This document shows, piece by piece, positions 32,657 through 41,605 of a stretch of 64,000 bases of DNA. A program made the translations under genes and the position numbers. Under the pieces are notes generated by a model. That model ran no database searches, was not told the origin of the DNA, and saw nothing but the letters and a program-made list of their open reading frames with translations. Source of the stretch: JAFEDN01 sp963712715. GTDB taxonomy: Bacteria; Pseudomonadota; Gammaproteobacteria; Coxiellales; Coxiellaceae. The stretch spans positions 1 to 64,000 of the forward strand of contig CAVQJI010000051.1 of assembly GCA_963712715.1 (NCBI GenBank), read 5' to 3'. Within the stretch, counting starts at the first letter, position 1. Every line of letters starts with the position of its first letter.

Positions 32657-34039
32657 ATGAAAAAGCCTATTGCAGTTGAAACTCAATCGCGGATTTTACC
32701 TCAGCTCATGGATGAATATAGCAGACTGACATCGATTGTTGACAAACAACAATGGCTCTCTGATCTCCAAATTCCGCTGATAGAAGTGGGGAATGATGAT
32801 CCTGACTATTGTCGTGTAACTTTCTTATTTCAAAATAACGGTGATAAGCATACTTCGATTTACCTGTATTCACCATCCACCGGATTTCCATGCAACCCTG
32901 GCAGTTTGCTGAAAAATCATCCAGAAACAGATATTGATTATTTAACATTGCTGCTTCCTGCTAACTTGCGCATGTGTTATAGCTTTTTGATAGTATCCCA
33001 TGAATATCCGTATGAAGAGAGCGATACTACCTCGCAGCACATTCATTATCCTCAACCGGCAGGTGAATTAGCGCGCTCACTGTGGTTATTCAATCAACTC
33101 ATGGCAGAAAATGCCGTCGGTATTGATCCTCATAATCCGAAGGCTATTATTTATTATAAAGATTGGGAAAATCCGGTGGAATTTTGGGCGAAAGAATCTA
33201 TTCTGGAATTGCCAAAAGCGCCTGCCCCCCTGGTTTCTGTCAAAAATAACCTGGCGGAATTATACCAGGAAAAGCGATTACTTCGTGTTACGCTGCGGTT
33301 TAACGATACTCAATTATCTGGTCATCCTGATTATCAAAATACGGAGCGAAAGTATTGGCTTTATTTTCCACCTCACTATGATCCTGCTAAAACTTATCCA
33401 TTGATGCTATTTCTGGACGGCAGTGATTATCTCGGTTTATTTTTGACGCCCTCTGTATTGGATTCACTAATAACTCAAGAAAAAATTCCACCTTGCCTGG
33501 CTGTATTTTTGGACTATTCACCGGATAAGCGTATGTCAGAATATAGTTGCAGCGCGACATTTACCGATTTTATTGCCGAAGAATTCTTTCAAATTTTAAA
33601 GAGGCAATATGGCTTGTCAATCGATGAATCTCCACAACTGACCACCATCGTGGGTTATAGCGCCAGCGGATTAGCGGCGTTTTATGCGGGGATCACACGT
33701 CCTGATAGATTTGGGCAAGTGATTGCGCAATCGCCCTCATTGGAAATCCTTAAAAAATCGGAGCTGCATGATTTAATAATTAAAAATTCTTCGCGTCATA
33801 CCCGGTTCTTTTTAGAAGCGGGTAGCTTAGAAACATTGCCCGCCGAATTGATATTTGCTGACGGTAGCTCTCAGGCCTTCAATTCTTTACAAGCCTGCCG
33901 CGAGACTGCCAAGGAATTACAACAGCAGGGTTGGCCAGTTTATTTTGAGGAGTTTATGGGTGGCCATAATACAATATGCTGGAGTCAATCTTTACCTGCC
34001 AGAATAAAAGCGGCTTTTTCAGCTTCGGGGTCAGTATGA
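32657..34039 (+). CDS. Fes-like esterase (enterochelin esterase family)
   Basis: The 460-residue protein has no signal peptide. Residues 1-200 resemble the N-terminal beta domain of enterobactin esterase Fes (CRVTFLFQNNGDKHTSIYLY; IDYLTLLLPANLRMCYSFLI). Residues 220-455 are an esterase D-type alpha/beta hydrolase with DGSDYLGLF, the nucleophile in IVGYSASGLAAFYAG near 333 and the His in FMGGHNTICWSQSLPARI near 435. Fes cuts cyclic triester siderophores in the cytoplasm. No siderophore genes are nearby, so a different ester may be the substrate. The stop overlaps a kinase stub. Confidence 0.82.
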   Translation: MKKPIAVETQSRILPQLMDEYSRLTSIVDKQQWLSDLQIPLIEVGNDDPDYCRVTFLFQNNGDKHTSIYLYSPSTGFPCNPGSLLKNHPETDIDYLTLLLPANLRMCYSFLIVSHEYPYEESDTTSQHIHYPQPAGELARSLWLFNQLMAENAVGIDPHNPKAIIYYKDWENPVEFWAKESILELPKAPAPLVSVKNNLAELYQEKRLLRVTLRFNDTQLSGHPDYQNTERKYWLYFPPHYDPAKTYPLMLFLDGSDYLGLFLTPSVLDSLITQEKIPPCLAVFLDYSPDKRMSEYSCSATFTDFIAEEFFQILKRQYGLSIDESPQLTTIVGYSASGLAAFYAGITRPDRFGQVIAQSPSLEILKKSELHDLIIKNSSRHTRFFLEAGSLETLPAELIFADGSSQAFNSLQACRETAKELQQQGWPVYFEEFMGGHNTICWSQSLPARIKAAFSASGSV

Positions 34040-34143
34040 TCATTCCAGAGGCATTGATTAACAATACCGTTAATATTCACGGTGAAAAAGGCCGTCAATG
34101 GTTAAATGATTTACCCGATTTATTACGGAAGGATGCGAGGTAA
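34036..34143 (+). pseudogene. 5' stub of a kinase like the one in the fusion protein
   Basis: The 35 codons read MIIPEALINNTVNIHGEKGR followed by QWLNDLPDLLRKDAR and a stop. The start of the kinase-methyltransferase fusion at 25187 has the same pattern (ISEILINNIIHVHGDKGRQW). The stub overlaps the esterase stop by ATGA. Everything after the first helix is lost. Confidence 0.75.
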
Positions 34144-34206
34144 GGGTGTTTCGCAAATTACTTTAAAGTCACCAGGTCCCTGGATTTCGGTAGAGTGTAC
34201 TCTTAA

Positions 34207-34971
34207 CTATTTAAATGGATAACTCCCATAAATCGCATTGGGTTGTTTTTTCTCATACGCCCAATAGCGATCCCCATAAGACCAATGCCAAAATTCAGTG
34301 GGATAATTAACGAAACCCGCAGCTGATAAAGCCTGGCTCATGATTTTTCTATTCTTCTCAGCTTCGGGCGAAATTAGATGCGACGCCGTCAGCGAAATAG
34401 AACCATTCGAATCTTCCATCCAATCTTTCGGGTGGATGCCCATATCGACGTATTCGCCTTCATCATTTATTAAATAGATGTCAATGGCTCCGCCCGTAGA
34501 ATGTGGCGGAATATTATCAGAACCGTCTTGATTAACCATTGGAGAAACCAGCTTAGTGGATTCAATAAAGATTTGATCGGCAGACCAATCAGGATGTTGT
34601 GATTTTACTTTTTCATAACGCTTTTCAAAAAGGAATTTTTGCAATGAAAGACTTCTGTAACCTTCGTATAAACAAAAATGCAAATTTTGGGGAAGATATG
34701 CCTGAGCTTCCTTTAGTTTTTCGTATACACCTTTGCGTATGAAAGTATAATCCTGGTTATCGGGAATTTCAGGGGAAGGACCAAAAGCAATTTCTTTTTG
34801 GTTTTTTAAATTGATCATGGGTTCCCGGTTATCTAAAATCCGAACAGACAAAACTCTTGGGTCCGCAATCAATACTAGACTATCGGTTTGTGCATATCCA
34901 GACAGCATTCCTACTCCAATTAATGCAAAAGTTAGTTGAGCTAAACGATACCTTAAAGCTCTCATAAACAT
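34207..34971 (-). CDS. Exported D-alanyl-D-alanine dipeptidase (VanX/DdpX-like)
   Basis: This 254-residue M15D zinc peptidase has a signal peptide (LAQLTFALIGVGMLSGYA). The zinc and catalytic motifs are present: PPHSTGGAIDIYL with His157 and Asp164 (SxHxxGxAxD, first Ser replaced by Pro), and TEFWHWSYGDRYWA with Glu216 and His219; Arg106 in LYEGYRSLSLQKF matches the VanX transition-state Arg. Outside vancomycin clusters such enzymes recycle D-Ala-D-Ala from peptidoglycan. No vanA/vanH homologs are seen. Export to the periplasm suggests wall turnover. Confidence 0.88.
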   Translation of the reverse strand: MFMRALRYRLAQLTFALIGVGMLSGYAQTDSLVLIADPRVLSVRILDNREPMINLKNQKEIAFGPSPEIPDNQDYTFIRKGVYEKLKEAQAYLPQNLHFCLYEGYRSLSLQKFLFEKRYEKVKSQHPDWSADQIFIESTKLVSPMVNQDGSDNIPPHSTGGAIDIYLINDEGEYVDMGIHPKDWMEDSNGSISLTASHLISPEAEKNRKIMSQALSAAGFVNYPTEFWHWSYGDRYWAYEKKQPNAIYGSYPFK

Positions 34972-35074
34972 TTAACTCTGTCAATAAGACAAAAAATTAA
35001 ACTATCTGTTTCGACATTGGCCGAAAGGAATGATCGCTACCCAGCATTGGTTGAATAGTATGGGTATTAGAGGC

Positions 35075-35131
35075 TTGACAAAAATGTGTCTTTGAGACAT
35101 AATATACTTCTTAAAATAAGTCTGGTAGACA
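35075..35131 (+). promoter_or_regulatory. padR promoter with two operator copies
   Basis: TTGACA (35075-35080), a 17-base spacer and CATAAT (35098-35103) form a near-consensus sigma-70 promoter. TGTCTttgAGACA (35087-35099) lies in the spacer and a second copy, aGTCTggtAGACA (35119-35131), ends four bases before the padR ATG. PadR regulators bind dyads of the ATGT/ACAT type, so repression by blocking RNA polymerase is expected. The whole three-gene operon would be autoregulated. Confidence 0.7.
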
Positions 35132-35134
35132 TAT

Positions 35135-35707
35135 ATGGCAAAACAACCCGGCAACAAAACACAATACGCCATTTTAGGCGCGCTTAGTATTCAGCCCATG
35201 TCCGGCTATGAGATGAAAAAAATGATGGAGGGTAGTACCAATTATTTTTGGACGGAAAGTAATGGTCAGCTTTATCCTACTTTAACCAAATTGGCAAAAG
35301 AAAAACTGGTGACGGTTGAAAAACAAATGGCAGGTGCAAAATTGCGTAAGGTTTATAGTTTGACTCAAATTGGAAAAAAGAAATTACAACAATGGTTAAC
35401 TGAAGATGTGGAATCTTATCCACAACGCAATGAATTATTATTAAAAATATTCTATGGTCAAAATGTTACACCGAAAATATCAATCAACCATATTAAAAAA
35501 TATTCCGACAGGTGTGAAGCAGCGCTAAAAATTTATCAAGATATTGAAACAAAACTTGAAGAAATGGTTAAAAAGAAAGAACAACCCGTTTATTTTTTAT
35601 TGACCGTGAAAGCAGGTGTAAAACATGCGAAAACAGAACTGGAATGGTGCCATGAAGCCATTCAACTAATTAATAAATATACTCATCAGAAAACGGGGAA
35701 AAAATAA
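35135..35707 (+). CDS. PadR family transcriptional regulator
   Basis: This is a 190-residue PadR-type regulator (subfamily with a C-terminal Vir_act_alpha_C domain). The winged helix includes TQYAILGALSIQPMSGYEMK and SNGQLYPTLTKLAKEKLVTV, followed by RKVYSLTQIGKKKLQQWL. The C-terminal helices (about 100-185) mediate dimerisation. It is the first gene of an operon with a carotenoid oxygenase and an Ntn hydrolase (its TAA overlaps the next ATG). Family members respond to phenolics, drugs or other small ligands. Confidence 0.9.
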   Translation: MAKQPGNKTQYAILGALSIQPMSGYEMKKMMEGSTNYFWTESNGQLYPTLTKLAKEKLVTVEKQMAGAKLRKVYSLTQIGKKKLQQWLTEDVESYPQRNELLLKIFYGQNVTPKISINHIKKYSDRCEAALKIYQDIETKLEEMVKKKEQPVYFLLTVKAGVKHAKTELEWCHEAIQLINKYTHQKTGKK

Positions 35708-37086
35708 TGACTACAATAACCAATCAATTTTTACAAGGTAATTATGCCCCATGGCCTCAAGAAAATGAGTTTAACAATATTTTTTCTATCATTGGCAAAA
35801 TTCCTCTCGAATTAAATGGGGTTCTTTATCGAAACGGCCCTAATCCGCAATTTTCCAGTCCTGGTAAACATTGGTTTGAAGGGGACGGAATGCTGCACGC
35901 TTTTTTTATTCAGAATGGTCAGATCAGTTATCGTAATCGCTGGATACAAACCGAAAGATTTAAATTAGAACGCCGGTTAGGTAAAGCACTCTTCAGCAGC
36001 TTTAATGACGCAGAATCCTTTGTAGAGAATATTCCTCATAATACCGCTAATACCAATATCATCCAGTATGCTGGAAAATTATTTGCGCTACAGGAAACCT
36101 CTTGCCCGATAGAAATTCATCCAATGAGCTTAGAGACGCTAGGAAACTGGAGTTATCATCAACAAGTTCCTCAAATGAGTGCGCATCCTCATTTTGATTT
36201 TCAGACAGGTGAAATGCATAGCTATGCTTATTCACCCGGTACAAATGATGTTATTTATTATATTTTTAATCGTGATGGAATGGTGAGTAAAACTGAAATC
36301 ATTCATGCACCTTATTCCAGTTTCATGCATGATTTTTTTATCACCAAAGATTATGTGATATTTCCAGTGCTGCCACTCACTTGTAGTATCGAGCGCATGC
36401 AACAAGGAAAATCTATGATCATGTGGGAACCTGAAAAGGGTTCGCATATTGGTATTATGCCGCGTAATGGTCATGAAAAAAATATAATATGGTTTGATTT
36501 AGAATCTTTTCATGCATTTCATTTTATGAACGCCTATCAACAAGGTGATACTATTATTTTAGATGGAATGAAATCAGAAAGAGCGCATTTATTCCCAGAT
36601 GCCAAAGGAAAAATAGCATCACTCTGTGAATCTCCGCCCCAATTAACCCGTTGGACATTTGATCTCAAACAAAAAAGAGCAGTGACAACAAAGCTCGATT
36701 CACTGCCAATAGAATTTCCACGGATTGATGAGCGTTTCACGGGCTTAACTTATCGGCATGGATTTGCTGCAGCTTGTGTACAATCTAATGATTTAGCATT
36801 TGATGCAATTGTCCATTATGATCTGACCACTCAATCACAAACTATTCGTGAATTTGGTTTAGGCAATACACCGAGCGAGCCGATATTTGTACCGCGACAT
36901 TTAAGTAGCGCGGAAGGTGATGGTTTTATTTTAACTGTTGTTTACAATAAGCAAAAAGATGTGAGTGATCTTTACATACTCGATGCGATGAATATTAATA
37001 AAGAACCCTTGGCAATTGTGCAATTACCTCATCGCATTCCCAATGGATTTCATGGAAATTGGTACAATAATTCGGGGTGCTTATGA
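35707..37086 (+). CDS. Carotenoid cleavage oxygenase family protein
   Basis: The 459-residue protein is a member of the RPE65/carotenoid oxygenase family, seven-bladed propellers with an Fe(II) held by four histidines. Candidate ligands are in MSAHPHFDFQTG, SSFMHDFFITKDYVIFP, SFHAFHFMNAY and PNGFHGNWYNN. The N-terminal LNGVLYRNGPNPQFSSPGKH and WFEGDGMLHAFF are diagnostic. The usual chemistry is oxidative cleavage of carotenoids, apocarotenoids or stilbenes. No carotenoid synthesis genes are in the window. It sits between padR and the Ntn hydrolase with overlapping ends on both sides. Confidence 0.9.
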   Translation: MTTITNQFLQGNYAPWPQENEFNNIFSIIGKIPLELNGVLYRNGPNPQFSSPGKHWFEGDGMLHAFFIQNGQISYRNRWIQTERFKLERRLGKALFSSFNDAESFVENIPHNTANTNIIQYAGKLFALQETSCPIEIHPMSLETLGNWSYHQQVPQMSAHPHFDFQTGEMHSYAYSPGTNDVIYYIFNRDGMVSKTEIIHAPYSSFMHDFFITKDYVIFPVLPLTCSIERMQQGKSMIMWEPEKGSHIGIMPRNGHEKNIIWFDLESFHAFHFMNAYQQGDTIILDGMKSERAHLFPDAKGKIASLCESPPQLTRWTFDLKQKRAVTTKLDSLPIEFPRIDERFTGLTYRHGFAAACVQSNDLAFDAIVHYDLTTQSQTIREFGLGNTPSEPIFVPRHLSSAEGDGFILTVVYNKQKDVSDLYILDAMNINKEPLAIVQLPHRIPNGFHGNWYNNSGCL

Positions 37087-38174
37087 AAAAAATATTACTA
37101 AAATGTATCCTCGGGTTCGTTTTTACAGCGATCACCGTCTGTTTTACTGTCCCAATGGCGGATGCTTGCACAGAATTCAAATTATCTGAAGGTGGTCAAT
37201 CAGTAATCGGCCACAACTTTGATTGGGTTAATCCGTACGCTTTCATCGTGATCAATCCTGCGGGTATCAAACGCCACTCTGGTAGTATGGATAATCATTC
37301 TAAACCTTTAGAATGGGTATCAAAATATGGAAGCGCCACGGTGAATCTCGCTGGGCCTGATCGCCAGGTTATTCCGCAAGCAGTGGTCAGTGGATTGAAT
37401 CAATTGGGTTTAAGCGCTTCGATTTTATGGCTGGAAAGTGCAGAATATCCCTCTGTACCTGCTCAGCCGGTAGTGGGTACGTCACAATGGGTTCAATATT
37501 TTTTGGATAACGCCAAAACAGTTGCTGAGGCTATTCAGTTAGCTCGCCACGTTGAAGTGGAGCCAACAGTATTTCATGGACAAAAAATAGCAGTGCATTT
37601 GATGATACACGATGCCGGTGGAGATTCTGCCGTAATGGAATACTTGAATGGAAAATTAAATATTTACCATCAAAAAAAGTTACCAATCCCGGCGTTGACC
37701 AACACGTCTTATTTAGAATCCACTCAATTACTGAAACAATATCAAGGATTCGGAGGCGATGCTCCGTTACCGGGAGGATATTTTACGAAAGCCCGATTTG
37801 TTTTGGCAGCCAATTTCTTAAAAAATTTACCACCCCCTCATTCCACTCAACAAGCTGTCGCCAGCGCTTTTAACGGTTTAGGTTATTTAATTGAAATTCC
37901 GGGTTCTTCAGACCCCACAGTGTGGAGTTCAGTTTATGATTTAACGAATCGAATCCTATATTACCGAACGATCGATAATCAACAAATCAGGTTTGTTCAT
38001 TTAAATCACTTTAATCTTGCTAAAGGTCAGCCGGTGAGAATCATGTCGATGACTAATGATTTTGTGGGCGATGTTGAAACCATTTCACTCAAAACTCATC
38101 AACCCGCCAAACGCACTCCTCACGAAGAAATTTATGTGGGAGGAAAAATCGTTGAACAGCATAAATCAATCTAA
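37083..38174 (+). CDS. Exported Ntn hydrolase of the choloylglycine/penicillin V acylase family
   Basis: The 363-residue protein has a signal peptide ending at MADA, leaving the catalytic Cys as the first mature residue (CTEFKLSEGGQSVIGHNFDW), as in choloylglycine hydrolase and penicillin V acylase. Asn and Asp positions typical of the family follow (NQLGLSASILWLES; NTSYLESTQLL). It would cleave a linear amide such as a conjugated bile acid, acyl-homoserine lactone or penicillin V in the periplasm. ATG 37083 overlaps the oxygenase stop by ATGA. Third gene of the padR operon. Confidence 0.88.
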   Translation: MKKILLKCILGFVFTAITVCFTVPMADACTEFKLSEGGQSVIGHNFDWVNPYAFIVINPAGIKRHSGSMDNHSKPLEWVSKYGSATVNLAGPDRQVIPQAVVSGLNQLGLSASILWLESAEYPSVPAQPVVGTSQWVQYFLDNAKTVAEAIQLARHVEVEPTVFHGQKIAVHLMIHDAGGDSAVMEYLNGKLNIYHQKKLPIPALTNTSYLESTQLLKQYQGFGGDAPLPGGYFTKARFVLAANFLKNLPPPHSTQQAVASAFNGLGYLIEIPGSSDPTVWSSVYDLTNRILYYRTIDNQQIRFVHLNHFNLAKGQPVRIMSMTNDFVGDVETISLKTHQPAKRTPHEEIYVGGKIVEQHKSI

Positions 38175-38181
38175 AACAAGC

Positions 38182-39225
38182 TCATTTGGCGATTTCAATA
38201 ATAACCTTGAGCGCTTGCGTTTGTGCTGCATTAGCAAAAGTTTCATAGGCTAGTAGGATATCATTAAATTTAAAACGATGGCTGATGAGTTGTTTTGGAT
38301 TAATTTTTTTAGAGCTGATCGTTTTTAAAAGCATAGAAGTCGTCACTGTATCCACTAGCCGAGTGGTTATGGAAATATTTTGTGACCATAGTTTCTCTAA
38401 ATGCAAATCTACTTTGACGCCGTGAACTCCAATGTTGGCGATGACACCACCCGGAGCGACGATATCTTCACAAAGAATAAAAGTGGCCGGAACTCCTACC
38501 GCTTCTATCGCAGTGTCTACGCCTTCGCCACCCGTTATTTTCATGATTTTTTCAATTGCTTTTCCATCTGAATTATTAATGATAGTCGTTGCACCGAGTT
38601 GTTTAGCTTTTTCCAATCGATTATCATCCACATCAACCACAATCATTTCAGCAGGTGAATAAAATTGTGCTGTTAGCAAAGTGGCTAAGCCGATAGGGCC
38701 TGCACCAATAATGGCAATCGTATTACCCGGCTCGATTTTTCCATTTAAAACACCGCATTCGAACCCAGTAGGAAAAATGTCGCTCAACATCACCACGGCT
38801 TCTTCATCAACGCCTTGGGGAATTTTATAGAGACTGGTATCGGCGTGCGGTATGCGAACGTATTCTGCTTGAGTCCCGTCAATACTATTGCCGAGAATCC
38901 AGCCGCCAGTGCTACAATGAGAATACATTCCTTTCCGACAAAATTTGCACTTGCCACAACTACTAATACAAGAAATAAGGACTTTATCGCCCACCTGAAA
39001 ACCGGTTATGCTGGAACCAATTTTATCGATAATGCCAATGCCTTCATGCCCTAAAATGCGACCTGGTGCGCAAGTGGCCACATCGCCTTTGAGAATATGC
39101 AGATCAGTGCCGCAAATTGTCGTTTTAATGATCTTAACAATCGCGTCGGTAGATTCTTTAATAACAGGAAGCGGGCGGCTTTCGATAGCCTTTTTTCCGG
39201 GCCCCAGGTAGATAAGTGCTTTCAT
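38182..39225 (-). CDS. Zinc-dependent alcohol dehydrogenase (Tdh/FDH-like)
   Basis: This 347-residue medium-chain dehydrogenase has the catalytic zinc residues in TTICGTDLHILKG and ILGHEGIG, and the structural zinc loop CGKCKFCRKGMYSHC. The nucleotide fold is AIIGAGPIGLATLLTAQFY followed by acidic VVDVDDNRL, pointing to NAD rather than NADP. It faces the padR operon tail to tail with seven bases between stops. It resembles the second dehydrogenase at 27417 only at family level. Physiological alcohol unknown. Confidence 0.9.
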   Translation of the reverse strand: MKALIYLGPGKKAIESRPLPVIKESTDAIVKIIKTTICGTDLHILKGDVATCAPGRILGHEGIGIIDKIGSSITGFQVGDKVLISCISSCGKCKFCRKGMYSHCSTGGWILGNSIDGTQAEYVRIPHADTSLYKIPQGVDEEAVVMLSDIFPTGFECGVLNGKIEPGNTIAIIGAGPIGLATLLTAQFYSPAEMIVVDVDDNRLEKAKQLGATTIINNSDGKAIEKIMKITGGEGVDTAIEAVGVPATFILCEDIVAPGGVIANIGVHGVKVDLHLEKLWSQNISITTRLVDTVTTSMLLKTISSKKINPKQLISHRFKFNDILLAYETFANAAQTQALKVIIEIAK

Positions 39226-39317
39226 AAATCACCTATTTAATTATTGAAAATCTTTACATTGGTACACTAAACGATAGTATAACAAATATTTTGAGTAATA
39301 TCCTGGTCAAAATTGAT

Positions 39318-39488
39318 CTATGAGCGGCGGAAATTTTTATAAGAACCATTCAATATTTTTCCATGCGCCAGGGCTAGTTTTTTTAGCTGAGATACGTTCT
39401 TGCCAATTCGTAAAATACCATAAATAATAGCAATATAAATTGCAATACGATGAAAAAAGTCATCATTTTTTTTCACCTCGTGGTTCAT
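39318..39488 (-). CDS. Small protein coupled to the methyltransferase gene
   Basis: A 56-codon frame begins at ATG 39488, overlapping the methyltransferase TGA by ATGA. It reads MNHEVKKNDDFFHRIAIYIA followed by IIYGILRIGKNVSQLKKL and a basic end. One possible membrane helix (residues 14-30) is followed by an amphipathic basic tail. Translational coupling is the main support for its reality. No family recognised. Confidence 0.4.
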   Translation of the reverse strand: MNHEVKKNDDFFHRIAIYIAIIYGILRIGKNVSQLKKLALAHGKILNGSYKNFRRS

Positions 39489-40190
39489 TGTTTGGTAGCT
39501 TTGACAAATAGAAACCAGGGTTTAGTGGTAATCAGAGCGTATAAATTTGGATCCTGCTTTAAACCCTCTTGCGGTTGTGGTTCAATTATTTTTTCGATGA
39601 CAAAACCAGCTTGAGATAAAGATTCAGATAAGTCATTTAAAGTGTGATGGTAATATTTTACGGTAGCATTTGCCCACGGCCAATAATCTTCAATAATTTG
39701 TGGTTCAAAATAGTTTTTTAGATGGTATAGCTGGAAAGCCATATGGGGCTGATTGGTTGAGAAAATAAATTGTCCTTTGGGCTTTAATAAACGCGCCATT
39801 TCCTTCATTAGTTTTTGCCAATCTTTAATATAATGAATGACCAAAGGCGCCACGATTAAATCGAAGGATTGGTCTGCTAAAAAGCTAAGATTATTTTCGA
39901 GATCAGCTTGAAAAACTTGTCCTGAAGTCCCCCAGCCTTTGTTGGGTCACTTTGACCATGTGTTCACTGACGTCAACTGCGGTTACTTTTGCTCCCGCCT
40001 TAGTGAATTGTTCTGCGTACCAGCCGGAACCGCAGCCTAAATCCAGTACATTGAGGCCGCTGAGTGATTTAGGTAATAATGACCAGGTAGCCGGACGTTC
40101 ATAAAAAACATGGATCGGTCTATTATCGACGTCTTTGGAATAAGCGTCTGCAAATTTTTCATGGCTGCCGATAGGTTCTTTTTTCATCAT
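39485..40190 (-). pseudogene. SAM-dependent methyltransferase frameshifted in a G run
   Basis: The first 90 residues hold the class I methyltransferase motif (LNVLDLGCGSGWYAEQFTKA; KVTAVDVSEHMVKVTQQRLG). In the normal frame the protein then stops. Shifting frame at the GGGGG run (39929-39933 on the plus strand as CCCCC) restores VFQADLENNLSFLADQSFDL, IVAPLVIHYIKDWQKLMKEM and GQFIFSTNQPHMAFQLY to the TGA at 39485. A one-base slip in a short homopolymer explains the split; sequencing error is possible. Confidence 0.82.
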
Positions 40191-40395
40191 GATATGATAC
40201 TAAAAATAAGTTTCTTAGCCAATTGAAAAGGAATCACGTATCAAGATACTCTATTTGCTTTAGAAGCATCTATTCTTTATAATAAACGCCTGTTCATTAA
40301 TTTTTTGGATGATGTCACATGATTTTAGCCCTTTAGCTACTCAAAATTTAACATGTTTTCAATCTGTTAAATGGTTTTTCTGCTAGGAGGTTAAA

Positions 40396-41604
40396 ATGCC
40401 TAATTTTGTTCGTTTTCCTGAAAAATCGGTTAGAAATTTATTCTGGTTTCCGATATTTTTATTTCTTTATAGCTTTATCGGCAATGTCTCGAATGATATC
40501 TACATGCCCAGCATGCCGGTATTGGTTCATGTGTTTAATACCAATGACCATTGGGTTCAGCTCACTTTGGCGATGTGGTTTTTAGGCGCTGCAGCGCCCC
40601 AATTACTCATGGGGCCGGTCGCAGATCGGTATGGACGCCGTGCATTATTATTTTGGGGTGGGTTTGTATTTCTACTCTCAACATTGGTATGTGCAATCAG
40701 TACTCATATCGGTTGGTTAATCGTCGCCCGGTTTTTTCAGGGTGTCGGTGTCTGCAGTTTAACGATTATCAGCTTCGTGGTGATTCATGAATTATTTACC
40801 GGTCATCACTGCGTTCGATTACTCGCTTTTCTGAATGTCTGTAATTCTGTTGCTCCCTTATTAGGCCCTTTGTTAGGCGGATATATATTTTTACTTTTGG
40901 GCTGGCGCGCTAATTTTTTTATTGTTTTCTGTTTAGCATTGATTGCTTTAATCGGTTTGTGGCGATACTTGCCCGAAAGTAAAATACCGCTGGATTATCA
41001 AGCATTAGCGCCAAAGGTACTGCTTAGCAACTATCTGGCGTTATTAAAAAATCGAGTCTTCATGACGCATCTGATCAGCTATGGCTTGTTTTTCAGTGGA
41101 ATGATTGCTTATCTTTCTGGAGCGCCGTTTATCATTATTAATCAGTTAAAAATAGCGGCACAACATTTCGGGTTAACACAATTGGCGGTTTTCGGCGCTT
41201 TTATGTTGACCTCTTTATTCGTCGGAAAATTAGTTCGACGTTACGGCACGCACAAAATTATTTGGCTGGGCGCGATTATCATCGCTTTATCTGCGGTGGC
41301 CATGGTAGGGTGCAGCATCATGTTGCCGAATAGTTTGTATGGATTTGTTGGTAGTATGATGGGTTACGCCGCAGGCTTTGGTTTAGCCGGCAGCCCGCTG
41401 GCCAAAGAAACGCTGTCCGCCAGTCCTCATGGTGGCGGTTTTGCTGCAGCGATGTTGGGTTTTAGCATGACGGGGTTCAGTAGTTTAGCCAGTATCATCG
41501 TCAGCGCACTTTACAATCAAACGATTATTTCGGTAGCCGCTATTATCTTAATCATCGCTTTACTGGCCTTATTCACTATTTTCTGGATACCCAGGGAGAA
41601 GTAA
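40396..41604 (+). CDS. MFS exporter, Bcr/CflA type (DHA1)
   Basis: This is a 402-residue inner-membrane protein with 12 predicted helices. Family markers are NDIYMPSMPVLVHVFN after helix 1, the loop 2-3 motif GPVADRYGRRALLFWGGFVF and the antiporter motif C region LLGPLLGGYIF. Bcr/CflA transporters export drugs such as bicyclomycin or metabolites with proton exchange. GGAGG lies before ATG 40396. It is one base apart from a second exporter of the same type, so the two may work together or be a diverged duplication. Confidence 0.9.
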   Translation: MPNFVRFPEKSVRNLFWFPIFLFLYSFIGNVSNDIYMPSMPVLVHVFNTNDHWVQLTLAMWFLGAAAPQLLMGPVADRYGRRALLFWGGFVFLLSTLVCAISTHIGWLIVARFFQGVGVCSLTIISFVVIHELFTGHHCVRLLAFLNVCNSVAPLLGPLLGGYIFLLLGWRANFFIVFCLALIALIGLWRYLPESKIPLDYQALAPKVLLSNYLALLKNRVFMTHLISYGLFFSGMIAYLSGAPFIIINQLKIAAQHFGLTQLAVFGAFMLTSLFVGKLVRRYGTHKIIWLGAIIIALSAVAMVGCSIMLPNSLYGFVGSMMGYAAGFGLAGSPLAKETLSASPHGGGFAAAMLGFSMTGFSSLASIIVSALYNQTIISVAAIILIIALLALFTIFWIPREK

Positions 41605-41605
41605 T

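Noticed and set aside
40191..40395. Short frame QDTLFALEASILYNKRLF before the first MFS gene
   Set aside because: It has no start or recognisable motif and could be either debris or leader sequence; not enough to support a gene.
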